Shown here: one piece after another, positions 45,759 through 55,290 of the stretch
Position numbering within the stretch: position 1 is the first letter of the stretch
How the letters are laid out: every line of letters starts with the position of its first letter
NCBI RefSeq assembly: GCF_039939195.1
Contig: NZ_JBDUUH010000002.1
Span: 372,001-436,000 of the forward strand
From: Foliimonas ilicis
GTDB lineage: Bacteria > Pseudomonadota > Alphaproteobacteria > Rhizobiales > Rhizobiaceae
Direction of reading: 5' to 3'
Length of the DNA: 64,000 bases
Notes under the pieces: model-generated
What the model was told of the DNA's origin: nothing
Seen by the model: the letters and a program-made list of their open reading frames with translations, nothing else
Databases searched by the model: none
Made by a program: the position numbers and the translations under genes

Positions 45759-48641
45759 TTACCTGGAAATTTCGGCGACAAGCCGCGCAATCGCGGCAAG
45801 AAGGCCTTTTTCATCGTAGGGCTTCACCAGAATATCGACCATCGGCATATTCTCCGTACCCGGCACATCGCTGTGCCCGGTTGCGAATATCACCGGCAAA
45901 TCGGGAAGCGCGGCGCGAATTTTGTCCGCAAGCTCCACGCCTGACATGTCCGGCAAACCGACATCGGTTACGAGCAGGTGCACGAATTCCGTCCTGGCCA
46001 GTGCCATGGCTTCCGTTGCAGACCCCGCCTCCAGTACGACAACACCCATATCCTGCAGCATGTCTGCCGTTGTCATACGGATGATCGCATCGTCTTCGCA
46101 CAAAAGAACTCGAAGGCCTTCCAGCGACACCGGCTTCGGCGAAACGGGAGAAATCCGCTTTTCCTGCTCGGCGCGCGCGAGGATGGAGCGTACTTTGCGG
46201 GCCAGCGCTTCGCGCGTGTAAGGCTTGCTCAGCAATTGAACGCCCTGATCCAGCCGCCCGCCATGCACGATGGAGTTCTCGGTGTAGCCGGAGGTGAACA
46301 GCACACCGATGTTGGGCAACCGCTCTTTCGCCGCGCGGGCAAGTTCGGTGCTTTTTACGCGGCCTGGCATGACGACATCGGTGAACAGAAGGTCGATCGG
46401 AACGCCACTCTCGACGATGGTCAAAGCGCTGTCTGCATCCTTGGCCTTGAGAACCCGGTAGCCGAGTTCGCTCAGCAGAGCGACGGTCGTGTCGCGCACC
46501 GCCTCATCGTCCTCCGCCACCAAAATGGTTTCGCTGCCTCCAGCCAACGGGCCGCTCTCGACGTCGGAAAGCGTGTCCTCGGCATGGAATGAGCGCGGCA
46601 GATAAAGCTTCACCGTCGTTCCGACGCCCGGTTCGCTGTAGATCTTGATATGCCCATTGGACTGTTTGACGAAGCCATAGACCATGGACAGGCCGAGACC
46701 CGTGCCTTTGCCTTCCGGCTTGGTCGTGAAGAACGGATCAAACACCTTCTCGATGATCTCAGGCGTCATTCCGGCGCCCGTGTCGCTTACCGCCAGCATA
46801 ACATACTGACCAGGCGTAACCTCGTCATGTGTCCTTGAATAGGCCTCGTCGAGATAGGCGTTGCCTGCCTCGATCGTCAGCTTGCCCTGACCGTCCATCG
46901 CATCGCGCGCATTGATCGCGAGATTGAGAAGCGCGTTTTCGACATTGCCGGGATCGGCCAGCGTATTCCACAGCCCGCCGCCGACGATGCTGTCGATTTC
47001 AATCGCCTCACCAATGCTGCGCCGGATGATGTGATCCATGTCACGCACCAGCCTCCCGAGATTGACGACCTTGGGCTCCAGCGGCTGGCGTCTGCTGAAG
47101 GCCAGCATTTGCGAGGCAAGCTTGGCGCCGCGCGTGACACCGGACAGCGCATTGTTCAGCCTGCGTTCGGCCAATTCGTTGCCGGTGAAATCCTTCATCA
47201 CGAGCTGGAGATTCCCGCCGATGACCTGAAGCAGATTGTTGAAATCATGCGCGATACCGCCCGCGAGATTTCCGATGGCTTCCATCTTCTGCGTCTGGCG
47301 AAGCACGGCCTGTGCTTCCAGCAATTCGGCCGTACGCTCCTCGACACGATCCTCAAGTGTCGTGTTGAGGAATTCGAGCTGCTCTTCCGTTCTTTTCTGG
47401 TCTTCAATATCGGTGTTCGTGCCGACCCACCGGACGATATTGCCATCCGACCCGCGCGATGGAACCGCGCGTGCGATATGCCAGCGATACGATCCATCGA
47501 AACGCCGCAGACGAAATTCAGTCTGGTAAAGCTTTTCCGTGCCGAGCGCCTTCACCCAATTGGATGCAGCGTTTTCGCGATCATCCTCATGGACGATCGC
47601 CGCCCATTTATCGCCGTCGAGTTCACCTGCACTGTGGCCGCTATATTGGTAGACCTGATCGTTGAACCAGTCCAACTGGCCATCCGGCAGGCTCGTCCAG
47701 ACATGATTGGGCATCGACTGAGCCAGGGAGCGGAAGCGCAACTCACTTTCGCGCGCTGCGTCTTTCGCTTTGCGCTGCTCCGTTACATCGTGGCCCTGCA
47801 CGAAGATGCCGGTGATCTTGTCGTCTTCCCCGAAGAGAGGCTGGTAGATCAGGTCGACATGGCGCTCCTCTTCCGGCCGACCTTCATGCCTGCGCAGAAA
47901 AACCTTCACCTCATTGGCGATGTAGGGTTTGCCCGACGAATAGACTTCATCGAGCAGTTCGACAAAGCCCTGCCCTACAACTTCGGGAATCGCATCGCGT
48001 ACTTTCCTGCCTATCAGCGGGCGATCGCCGACCAGATTCAAATAGGCCGTATTGGCGATGTCGAAAACATGTTCGGGGCCGGTCACCACGGCCATGAAAC
48101 TCGGCGCCTGAACGAACAGGCTCCGCAAATGCTCCCCCTCGGCGCCAAGAAGCCTGTTTTCATTGACAACAGCGTCCGCACGCTGAATCAGACCGGACTG
48201 CACCTGCATCATGTTGCCCGAAGCGCTCAGGCGAAGATTGTGCAGTTCGGTGACGTCCACCGTGTTCTGCAGAACAAACGCAACCTCGCCCTCAGCGTCG
48301 AAAATCGGCGTATGCGTCGCGCTCCAGAAGCGCTCTTCCATCGAACCGTCCGCCCGCGCGATCGCATAGGGAATAATCGGCAGATAATCGACGCGCTTTG
48401 TCGCAATCGTGCGCTGCAGCGACTGCCGCAGCATCATGCCATTTACCGAATCCGGGTCGCTCGGAAACGCCTCGAACATGTTGACACCCAGCAATGCATC
48501 GCGCTGGCGCATGGTGATCGCGAGATAAGCCTCGTTCATACCGACGATGTTCAGATGCGTGTCGAGAACCACGTAGGGATTGGGCGATGCGTTGAAGAGG
48601 CCTTCCGCATCAATAGCTCCATCTGGCAGAGCACGCAGCAT
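45759..48641 (-). CDS. Hybrid PAS sensor histidine kinase with two receiver domains
   Basis: This 960-aa cytoplasmic protein has three PAS/PAS-like domains (about residues 15-135, 170-290, 300-415) and a coiled coil (415-455). A HisKA domain has His465 (GGIAHDFNNLL) and a HATPase has N, G1 and G2 boxes (NLAINARDAM, SDTGAGM, GKGTGLGLS). Two receivers follow, with Asp755 (LLFTDVVMPG) and Asp893 (LLVTDVGLPD). No membrane helix is visible, so the signal is probably internal (redox, light or ligand). No response regulator gene is adjacent. The family is common in Hyphomicrobiales, but the signal and target are unknown. Confidence 0.9.
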   Translation of the reverse strand: MLRALPDGAIDAEGLFNASPNPYVVLDTHLNIVGMNEAYLAITMRQRDALLGVNMFEAFPSDPDSVNGMMLRQSLQRTIATKRVDYLPIIPYAIARADGSMEERFWSATHTPIFDAEGEVAFVLQNTVDVTELHNLRLSASGNMMQVQSGLIQRADAVVNENRLLGAEGEHLRSLFVQAPSFMAVVTGPEHVFDIANTAYLNLVGDRPLIGRKVRDAIPEVVGQGFVELLDEVYSSGKPYIANEVKVFLRRHEGRPEEERHVDLIYQPLFGEDDKITGIFVQGHDVTEQRKAKDAARESELRFRSLAQSMPNHVWTSLPDGQLDWFNDQVYQYSGHSAGELDGDKWAAIVHEDDRENAASNWVKALGTEKLYQTEFRLRRFDGSYRWHIARAVPSRGSDGNIVRWVGTNTDIEDQKRTEEQLEFLNTTLEDRVEERTAELLEAQAVLRQTQKMEAIGNLAGGIAHDFNNLLQVIGGNLQLVMKDFTGNELAERRLNNALSGVTRGAKLASQMLAFSRRQPLEPKVVNLGRLVRDMDHIIRRSIGEAIEIDSIVGGGLWNTLADPGNVENALLNLAINARDAMDGQGKLTIEAGNAYLDEAYSRTHDEVTPGQYVMLAVSDTGAGMTPEIIEKVFDPFFTTKPEGKGTGLGLSMVYGFVKQSNGHIKIYSEPGVGTTVKLYLPRSFHAEDTLSDVESGPLAGGSETILVAEDDEAVRDTTVALLSELGYRVLKAKDADSALTIVESGVPIDLLFTDVVMPGRVKSTELARAAKERLPNIGVLFTSGYTENSIVHGGRLDQGVQLLSKPYTREALARKVRSILARAEQEKRISPVSPKPVSLEGLRVLLCEDDAIIRMTTADMLQDMGVVVLEAGSATEAMALARTEFVHLLVTDVGLPDMSGVELADKIRAALPDLPVIFATGHSDVPGTENMPMVDILVKPYDEKGLLAAIARLVAEISR

Positions 48642-48790
48642 CAGTAATTCTCTCTCTCCGACCTGAAATTACGAGGACGATCGGCAAGTTTCTAGCAACA
48701 GATTGCACGGATTGTACAGTGATACGCCGCTACACTTTTTACGGGAAACGTGACTGATCGATATGGGAAAAGTAGATTCCGATCAGACGT

Positions 48791-50059
48791 TTACTCGTAT
48801 TTCATAACCCGCTCAGGAATGAGGCCCTTCGGCGCGAAACGCAACACCAGAATGATCGTCAGGCCGATGACGAAAACGCGCATCTGCAGAGCCCGCGTCG
48901 GCAAATCGGCAGGCGGCGTTATGTCGAACGCGCTTTGCAGCCAGCTTGCGCCATAGTGGAAGGCGATAAGCGCTGCTGGCTCCGACATCGTCCAGATGAC
49001 ATAGACCAGAAGCGCGCCGAATATGGCGCCCAGATTGTTGCCGGAGCCGCCAAGCACGACCATGATCAGCACGAGGAATGTATGATTGATCGGCGAGAAG
49101 CCGCTCGGATCGAAAATGCCGCCGAAGCTGATCAATGCCGCACCGCCCACACCGACGATGAAATTGCCGAGCACGAACATTTCCAACCGGCGACGGTTCA
49201 CATCCTTGCCGACTGCTTCCGCCGCCAGTTCGTTTTCGCGGATTGCGCGCATCATGCGCCCCCAGGGCGACGCCCAGCCGCGCTGGAGAAGCACGAAAAT
49301 CACCACGATGAGAAGAGCGGTAATGCAGAGATAGGCAGAACGCGCCGCGATGAAGCCGACCTCCATTGCTGTCGGCACCGGCCATGGCAGCGGCGAGACG
49401 GTCAGCGTTCCGCGCGTCGCCCAATCGGCGTTTTTGAGGAATGCCTTGACGATTTCGGCGATGCCGAGCGTCGCGATCGCCAGATAATCCGAGCGCAGGC
49501 CGAGCGTGATGCGACCTATGAACCATGCCAGCGCACCGGCGATAATGCCGCCGAACAGCCAGCCCAACCAGACCGGAAGCCCGAAGCCGCCGATGAAGCC
49601 CGAATTCTGCTCGATCAGGCTTGCCGCCGGTTCAAGCGCGCTTTCGGCCATCAGATATGTCGTCGCGCCGGCGATCACGGTGAGCAATGTGCGCAGCTTT
49701 TTCGGGACGCCATAGCGGTTGCTGCGGCTGAGCAGAAAGGTGATCGTGCCGCCGATCAGGATGATGAAGCCCATGTGGGCCAGCAGTCCGGGCGCTGCCG
49801 AATCCCAGAAAACCGGGTTGACCGGAAACGAAATCAGCATTGCGCCGAATGCGCCAATGGCGATGAAACCCATCACGCCTGCATTGAACAAGCCCGCATA
49901 GCCCCATTGAACATTCAGGCCGAGTGCGATGATGGCAAGACAACTCGCCTCGACCAGCATGCGCAAGCCATAGGCATTGCCCTGCCAGGCGAATACGAGT
50001 GCGACGATGACAATGAGGCCGCCGATCAGGCCGGCAGTGCGAAGATCGAGTGCTTTCAT
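48791..50059 (-). CDS. livM: Branched-chain amino-acid-type ABC permease LivM
   Basis: This 422-aa permease has about ten membrane helices and the LivM signature ALGLNVQWGYAGLFNAG, with the coupling-helix region GWASPWGRMMRAIRENELAAEAVGKDV (quoted as a landmark only). An extra hydrophobic segment of about 60 residues in the middle makes it longer than E. coli LivM. The ATG overlaps the livH stop (TGATG). The start at 50059 is firm; an open frame continuing upstream of it has no coding character. Confidence 0.9.
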   Translation of the reverse strand: MKALDLRTAGLIGGLIVIVALVFAWQGNAYGLRMLVEASCLAIIALGLNVQWGYAGLFNAGVMGFIAIGAFGAMLISFPVNPVFWDSAAPGLLAHMGFIILIGGTITFLLSRSNRYGVPKKLRTLLTVIAGATTYLMAESALEPAASLIEQNSGFIGGFGLPVWLGWLFGGIIAGALAWFIGRITLGLRSDYLAIATLGIAEIVKAFLKNADWATRGTLTVSPLPWPVPTAMEVGFIAARSAYLCITALLIVVIFVLLQRGWASPWGRMMRAIRENELAAEAVGKDVNRRRLEMFVLGNFIVGVGGAALISFGGIFDPSGFSPINHTFLVLIMVVLGGSGNNLGAIFGALLVYVIWTMSEPAALIAFHYGASWLQSAFDITPPADLPTRALQMRVFVIGLTIILVLRFAPKGLIPERVMKYE

Positions 50060-51081
50060 CACAGCACCTTTCCGCGAAATATGCCGTTGGGCCGCCAGAT
50101 AAGAACCGCAACGAGGATCACAAACGGCACGACCAGCTTGTATTCGGTCGGCACGAAGGAAATGTTGGCCGGTATTTCGAGCCATTCGGGGAAGCGGTCC
50201 CTGAAAGGCCGCAGCAATATCGCCCAGTTGAAAACGGCGACCGTCTCCGTGAAGCCGACGATCAGCCCGCCGCTGATTGCGCCGTAAGGCTGGCCGATGC
50301 CGCCGACGATCATCGCCGCCACGATCGGCAGGAGAAGGTTGAAGCTCAGATCGGGCTTGAGGCTGACATCCATGGCAAGCAGTGTTCCGGCTGCTGCGGC
50401 AAGACTGCCCGAAATGATCCATGTCGTGCGCACGACCTGCTGTGTGCTGATGCCCGAAATGCGTGCCAGATCGGCATTGTCGGACATTGCCCGCATCGCC
50501 TTGCCGGTGCGCGATCGCGTCAGGAAGAAATGCAGCGCAACGATGCTGGCGATGGTGAACAGGATCAGCAGAAGCTGCGGCTCGGTGACGATGATGTCCC
50601 TGCCGCCAAAGGGAACACGATAAATCTCCTTCGGGCCGACATACATATTGCGCGGCGCGGTGCCCCAGATCAGGCGGATCAGCCCCTGCAGCATCAGCAT
50701 CACGCCGAAGGACGCAATGACCAGCGTGATTGGCTTCGGATTTGTCTTGCGCAGCGGCTGGTAGAACGCCTTGTCGAGGAAGATCGTGAAGCCCGCGGTA
50801 ATCAGCATCGCAATCGGCATCACGACGAAGGCGGTCGGCAGGCCAATAGCGGCACCGATGCCCGGCATCATCGCGGTCAGCACGAAGGCCATGAATGCGC
50901 CGAAGGTCATCAGATCGCCATGCGCGAAATTCGCGAAGCGCAGAATGCCCCAGACAAGCGTCAGCCCGACCGCGCCAAGCGCGTAGACCGAGCCGATGAT
51001 CATGCCGGAAATCACGACCTTGTTGATGAAGAATACGATTTCGTTGATCGGCAGCGCCGACAGCAATCCTACATTTTCCAT
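50059..51081 (-). CDS. livH: Branched-chain amino-acid-type ABC permease LivH
   Basis: This 340-aa permease has eight or nine membrane helices and the LivH signature GSVYALGAVGLTLVWGILRFANFAHGD (partly shown) plus the coupling motif RAMSDNADLARISGIS. It pairs with LivM to form the transmembrane pore. Its start and stop overlap livF and livM by one base each, so the operon is compact. Confidence 0.92.
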   Translation of the reverse strand: MENVGLLSALPINEIVFFINKVVISGMIIGSVYALGAVGLTLVWGILRFANFAHGDLMTFGAFMAFVLTAMMPGIGAAIGLPTAFVVMPIAMLITAGFTIFLDKAFYQPLRKTNPKPITLVIASFGVMLMLQGLIRLIWGTAPRNMYVGPKEIYRVPFGGRDIIVTEPQLLLILFTIASIVALHFFLTRSRTGKAMRAMSDNADLARISGISTQQVVRTTWIISGSLAAAAGTLLAMDVSLKPDLSFNLLLPIVAAMIVGGIGQPYGAISGGLIVGFTETVAVFNWAILLRPFRDRFPEWLEIPANISFVPTEYKLVVPFVILVAVLIWRPNGIFRGKVL

Positions 51082-51794
51082 CAGTGTTTTCCTCCGCCGA
51101 GGAAGCTTTCGGCCACTTCCGGATTGTCGAGCAATGCCTGGCCGGTATCGGTGAAAGAGTTGCGCCCGCTGGCGAGCACGAAGCCGCGATGCGCGATGGC
51201 CAGCGCCTGGCGCGCATTCTGCTCGACCATCAATATGCCGACGCCCATCTTGTTGATGGCAACGACGCGCTCGAAAATCTCGCCCATATAGAGCGGCGAA
51301 AGACCGGCGGTCGGTTCGTCCAGCAAAAGCAGCTTCGGTTCGACCATCAGCGCACGGCCGATGGCCACCATCTGGCGCTGACCGCCCGAAAGCTCGCCCG
51401 CAGGCTGCTTCTGCTTGTCGCGAAGCGGCGGGAAATATTCGAACATCTTTTCGATGAGATGCTTGAAATCGCCCTTGCGCACATAAGCGCCCATTTCGAG
51501 GTTTTCGCGCACCGACATGGTCGGAAAGACGTTGAATTCCTGCGGCACGAAGGACAGCCCGCCGCGCACCAGATTTTCCGGCTTCTCGTTTGTCACGTCC
51601 TTGCCGTCGAAGACGACGGTGCCTTCCGAAATCGTCAGCAGGCCGAACAGCGCTTTCAGCGACGTCGATTTGCCCGCACCGTTCGGCCCGACAATCACGC
51701 CGATTTCGTTGACATCGATCTCCATATCGACGCCGTTCAGAATATTCGCACCGCCATAACCGGCGTGCACATTCGTCATTTTCAGAATGCTCAT
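51081..51794 (-). CDS. livF: ABC transporter ATPase LivF
   Basis: This 237-aa ATPase has Walker A GPNGAGKST, the signature LSGGQRQM, Walker B LLLLDEPTAGLSP and the H-loop-like EQNARQAL typical of LivF. The N-terminus MSILKMTNVHAGYGG supports the start at 51794. It overlaps livG by 4 bp. Confidence 0.93.
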   Translation of the reverse strand: MSILKMTNVHAGYGGANILNGVDMEIDVNEIGVIVGPNGAGKSTSLKALFGLLTISEGTVVFDGKDVTNEKPENLVRGGLSFVPQEFNVFPTMSVRENLEMGAYVRKGDFKHLIEKMFEYFPPLRDKQKQPAGELSGGQRQMVAIGRALMVEPKLLLLDEPTAGLSPLYMGEIFERVVAINKMGVGILMVEQNARQALAIAHRGFVLASGRNSFTDTGQALLDNPEVAESFLGGGKH

Positions 51795-52573
51795 GCGGCG
51801 TCTCCCACAGGCGCGCCGCCGAAATAGGCTTCGATCACTTCCGGATTCTTTCGGATTTCGTTCATCGGGCCTTGCAGCATGACCGTGCCTGCGGCCATCA
51901 CGATGACCGGATCGCAAAGCCGCGCAATCAGATCCATGTCGTGTTCGATAACGAAGAAGGTCAGGCCCCTGTCGCGGTTCAGCGATTCAACCACGCTGGC
52001 CAGATCGTTCAGCAGCGTGCGGTTGACGCCCGCCGCGACCTCATCCAGCAGCACAACCATCGGGTCGGCCATTATGACGCGGCCAAGTTCGAGCAGCTTT
52101 TTCTGACCACCCGACAAATTCCCCGCGCGCTCGTTGCGCACATGCTCGAGCCGCAGAACCTTGATGACTTCCTCGGCCTTGCGGCGCGTTGCCGTCTCGA
52201 TCATGCCGACGCGCCCGCGCCGGAAACAGGCATCGAAAAAGGATTCGGTGGATTTTCCCGCCGTCACGACCATCAAATTCTCAAGCGCCGTAAGGTGCGA
52301 GAATTCCTGCGCGATCTGGAAGGTGCGCGACAGGCCGTGTTCGAAAAGTTCGTGCGCGGGCATGCCCGTCACGTCCCTGCCGTCCAGCCATATGCTGCCG
52401 GAGGTCGGCGCGAAAGCGCCTGCCACCATGTTGAACATGGTGGTCTTGCCTGCACCGTTCGGCCCGATCAGCCCGGTTATGGTGCCTCTCTCGACCTTGA
52501 GCGAACAATCATTGACCGCAACGACATTGCCGAAGCGCTTGGTTACGTTTCTGACTTCGATGAGCGCGTTCAC
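51791..52573 (-). CDS. livG: ABC transporter ATPase LivG
   Basis: This 260-aa ATPase has Walker A GPNGAGKTT, LSGGQKKLLELGR, Walker B VVLLDEVAAGVN and IEHDMDLI, as in LivG. A GTG start at 52573 is chosen because GGGGTAGGC precedes it and the length fits; an in-frame ATG at 52636 would add 21 residues. Its own transcription may partly depend on read-through of the hairpin after livJ. Confidence 0.9.
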   Translation of the reverse strand: MNALIEVRNVTKRFGNVVAVNDCSLKVERGTITGLIGPNGAGKTTMFNMVAGAFAPTSGSIWLDGRDVTGMPAHELFEHGLSRTFQIAQEFSHLTALENLMVVTAGKSTESFFDACFRRGRVGMIETATRRKAEEVIKVLRLEHVRNERAGNLSGGQKKLLELGRVIMADPMVVLLDEVAAGVNRTLLNDLASVVESLNRDRGLTFFVIEHDMDLIARLCDPVIVMAAGTVMLQGPMNEIRKNPEVIEAYFGGAPVGDAA

Positions 52574-52659
52574 GCCTACCCCAATATTTTCGAACGCATT
52601 CGGGTCCCTCGCCCGGCACCCCACATGCCGGTCCATCCGCTGCGTTTCTTGGCAATTGA

Positions 52660-52689
52660 CAGGAAGGCCGCGTCCCGGCGGCCTTCCTG
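52660..52689 (-). terminator. Strong hairpin between livJ and livG
   Basis: A perfect 12-bp stem (CAGGAAGGCCGC/GCGGCCTTCCTG) with a 6-base loop and no T-run. It fits an intercistronic attenuator or a 3'-end stabiliser that leaves more mRNA for the binding protein than for the membrane parts. Confidence 0.6.
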
Positions 52690-52704
52690 CACTCGTTCGT
52701 GGCT

Positions 52705-53919
52705 TTACTGCGCGGCGGTGACTTCCTTGAAGCCTTTGCCTTCGACGACCATTTCGATGACGTTGCCGGGAACGTCGCCGTTTTCGTCGAATTCGTGGCT
52801 GCCTGCAGCGCCTTCGTAATTGATGTCCTTGCCTTCCGCGATCAGCTTCTTGGCCTTCTCCCATTCGCCCGGAAGAATGACTTCACCGGGCTCGGAGGAC
52901 ACTTCGCGCAGTGCCGCACTCAGGCCTTCGCGCGAATCCTTGCCGAGCTTTTCGATCGCAAGAGCGATCATGAAGGCGGCATCATAAGCCTGCGCACCGA
53001 AATTGGCGTTCGGGTCGAGGCCGGCGTCCTTGGCGAGTTTGAGATAGACTTCGGTACCCGGACCGCTCGCATTGCCGATGCGGGTCGCGACCATGCCGTC
53101 GAGCTGGCCTTCGCCGATATTGGTTACGAGCGTATCGCCGACCATGCCGTCGCCGCCTGCGAATTTCGAGAAGTCGCCGCCTTCGAGAGCCTGACGGATG
53201 ATGGTCGAGCCAGAGCCATCGACATAAGCGAGCACGACAAGCGTGTCTGCGCCCGAAGCGGAGAGCGAGCCGATTTCGGCGCGGTAATCCGCCTTGCCGT
53301 CTTCATGCGCGTCCTTGCCCGAAACGGTGCCGCCGGCAGCCTTGAAAGCTGCTTCAAGTGCGTCCGCAAAGCCTTTGCCATAGTCATTGTTGACGTATGT
53401 GATGGCGATGTTGTCGGTGCCCTTCTCCTTCAGGATTTTGGCCAGCGTTTCGCCGCTGTAGGAGTCCGACGAGGTCGTGCGGAACACGAGGTCCTTGTCG
53501 TCCAGCGTCGTCAATGCAGGCGAAGTCGCCGCAGGCGAGATCAGAAGAACGCCGCCGGGAATGGCTGCGTTGTTTGCAGCAGCAATGGTTTCACCCGAGC
53601 AGAGCGGACCGACGAGCGCGGTCACCTTTTCGGAGTTGACCATGCGGTCGGCAGCGTTTGATGCGGCGGTCGCGTCCGCGCAGGTCGAATCGCCCGAGAT
53701 AATATTCAGCGTCTGGCCGTCGAGAATGCCGCCCTGATCGTTGACGTCCTTAACGGCAAGCTTTGCCGCGTCGAAGATCGGCGGCACGAGGCTTTCGATC
53801 GGGCCAGTGAACCCGCCGAGAAAGCCGATCTTCACATCGGCATGGGCAGCAACCGAGCCCGCGAGAATCGCGGTGCTCAACATCGCGCCCGCGATGAGAT
53901 TTTTGGTAATGCTTTTCAT
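52705..53919 (-). CDS. livJ: Periplasmic substrate-binding protein, LivJ type
   Basis: This 404-aa protein starts with a Sec signal peptide (MKSITKNLIAGAMLSTAILA, cleavage near AHA-DVK). A type 1 periplasmic binding fold follows with the family phrase VKIGFLGGFTGPIES and the usual GDGMVGDTLV and AQAYDAAFMIALAIEK blocks. It delivers the ligand to the LivHMGF transporter; the ligand could be branched-chain or aromatic amino acids. Its place next to a tryptophan/kynurenine pathway makes an aromatic ligand plausible. Confidence 0.91.
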   Translation of the reverse strand: MKSITKNLIAGAMLSTAILAGSVAAHADVKIGFLGGFTGPIESLVPPIFDAAKLAVKDVNDQGGILDGQTLNIISGDSTCADATAASNAADRMVNSEKVTALVGPLCSGETIAAANNAAIPGGVLLISPAATSPALTTLDDKDLVFRTTSSDSYSGETLAKILKEKGTDNIAITYVNNDYGKGFADALEAAFKAAGGTVSGKDAHEDGKADYRAEIGSLSASGADTLVVLAYVDGSGSTIIRQALEGGDFSKFAGGDGMVGDTLVTNIGEGQLDGMVATRIGNASGPGTEVYLKLAKDAGLDPNANFGAQAYDAAFMIALAIEKLGKDSREGLSAALREVSSEPGEVILPGEWEKAKKLIAEGKDINYEGAAGSHEFDENGDVPGNVIEMVVEGKGFKEVTAAQ

Positions 53920-54090
53920 AATATTCCTCCTGCTTGGTGTCGATTACCGGCAATCCGGTTTTGCGCATCAGGCAATGGCAACGGTGTTCCACCAATCCGT
54001 TGCTAACTCCCCGCCCGATTGACCTTTGGTCCTATAGAAAGACTATGCGTTCAACAAGTGTCACGGATGAAATCTTCCGTGATCTCCCCG

Positions 54091-55290
54091 TTACGTAACC
54101 TTGTTTTTATTGCGGTATTCTGGTCGATCCCACAATTTTTCGCGCATTACACGCTCTAGCCTGCCCGCAGCCTCAAGCACATCGTCGATCCCGATATAGA
54201 GGGGCGTGAAGCCGAAACGCATCATGTCGGGCGCGCGGAAATCGCCGATCACACCTTGCGCAATCACCGCCTGCATCGCCGCATAGCCTTCGTGAAATCG
54301 GAACGAAACCTGACTGCCGCGCATGGCTGCATCGCGTGGGGTAACGAGTTCCAGATCAGGGCAGCGACGCTCGACCTCCTCGATGAAGCGGTCGCACAGC
54401 GCAATCGAGCGCGCCCTGAGCGCATGGAGATCGACGCCCTCCCATACTTCGAGCGCCGTATGAAGCGCTGCAAGCGACAGGATCGGCGGTGTGCCGACGC
54501 GCATACGGTCAATGCCCTTCGCGGGACGATATTCGAGGTCGAACGCAAATGGCGCATCATGCCCCATCCATCCGGCGAGTGATGGTTTCACACTGTCTGC
54601 AAGACCGGGCCGAACGTAAATGAAGGCAGGAGCGCCGGGGCCGCCATTCAAATATTTGTAGCCGCAGCCCACCGCGAAATCGACGCCGCAGCGCTCAAGT
54701 TCGACCGGCAGCGCGCCTGCAGAATGGCATAAATCCCAGATCGTAAGCACGCCCTTCGCCCGCGCCTTGGCGGTCAGCGCTTCCATGTCGTGCAAACGGC
54801 CTGTGCGATAATCGACCTGCGTGATCATCAGCACGGCGACTTCGTCGGTGATTGCGTCGGCAATTTCTTCCGGCGCGACTATCTTCAGCACATAGAACTT
54901 GTCGAGTGCGGCAAGTGCACCTTGCGCAACGTAAAGGTCGTTCGGAAAATTTCCGCTGTCGGAAAGCACGATCTTGCGTTCGCCTGCTGATTCAAGTGCA
55001 GCGGTCAACGCCTTGAAAAGATTGATGGACGTGGAATCCGACGCAATCACGCTTCCCGCAGGCGCGCCGATCAGTTTTGCAATACGGTCGCCGGTGGACG
55101 CCTGAAGGCCGATCCAATCGCGGTCGTTCCAGCCGCGGATCAGGCTCTTGCCCCAACCCTCATCGATCTCCGTCAACACCCGCTGGCGTGCGGCTTTCGG
55201 CAGAGGCCCAAGCGAGTTGCCATCCAGATAAACGATGCCTTCCGGCAGGTCGAACAGAGCCTTCGTGCGTTCAAATATGTCGATCGTCAT
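54091..55290 (-). CDS. kynU: Kynureninase
   Basis: This 399-aa PLP enzyme cleaves kynurenine to anthranilate and alanine. It has the N-terminal YLDGNSLGPLP signature, SDSTSINLFKAL, the Asp block TIWDLCHSAGALPVEL and the PLP Lys in GCGYKYLNGGPGAPAF. Length and motifs match bacterial KynU. It is the last gene of the operon; its ATG shares a base with the stop of the ligase gene. Confidence 0.95.
   Translation of the reverse strand: MTIDIFERTKALFDLPEGIVYLDGNSLGPLPKAARQRVLTEIDEGWGKSLIRGWNDRDWIGLQASTGDRIAKLIGAPAGSVIASDSTSINLFKALTAALESAGERKIVLSDSGNFPNDLYVAQGALAALDKFYVLKIVAPEEIADAITDEVAVLMITQVDYRTGRLHDMEALTAKARAKGVLTIWDLCHSAGALPVELERCGVDFAVGCGYKYLNGGPGAPAFIYVRPGLADSVKPSLAGWMGHDAPFAFDLEYRPAKGIDRMRVGTPPILSLAALHTALEVWEGVDLHALRARSIALCDRFIEEVERRCPDLELVTPRDAAMRGSQVSFRFHEGYAAMQAVIAQGVIGDFRAPDMMRFGFTPLYIGIDDVLEAAGRLERVMREKLWDRPEYRNKNKVT

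Noticed and set aside
47031..48647. 538-codon plus-strand frame over the hybrid kinase
   Set aside because: It is antisense to well-defined PAS and HisKA domains; no ribosome binding site.
48791..51217. Apparent 808-residue protein joining livM with upstream sequence
   Set aside because: Only the LivM part is real; the rest is an out-of-frame reading of livH and livF, and the overlapping TGATG start is the true one.
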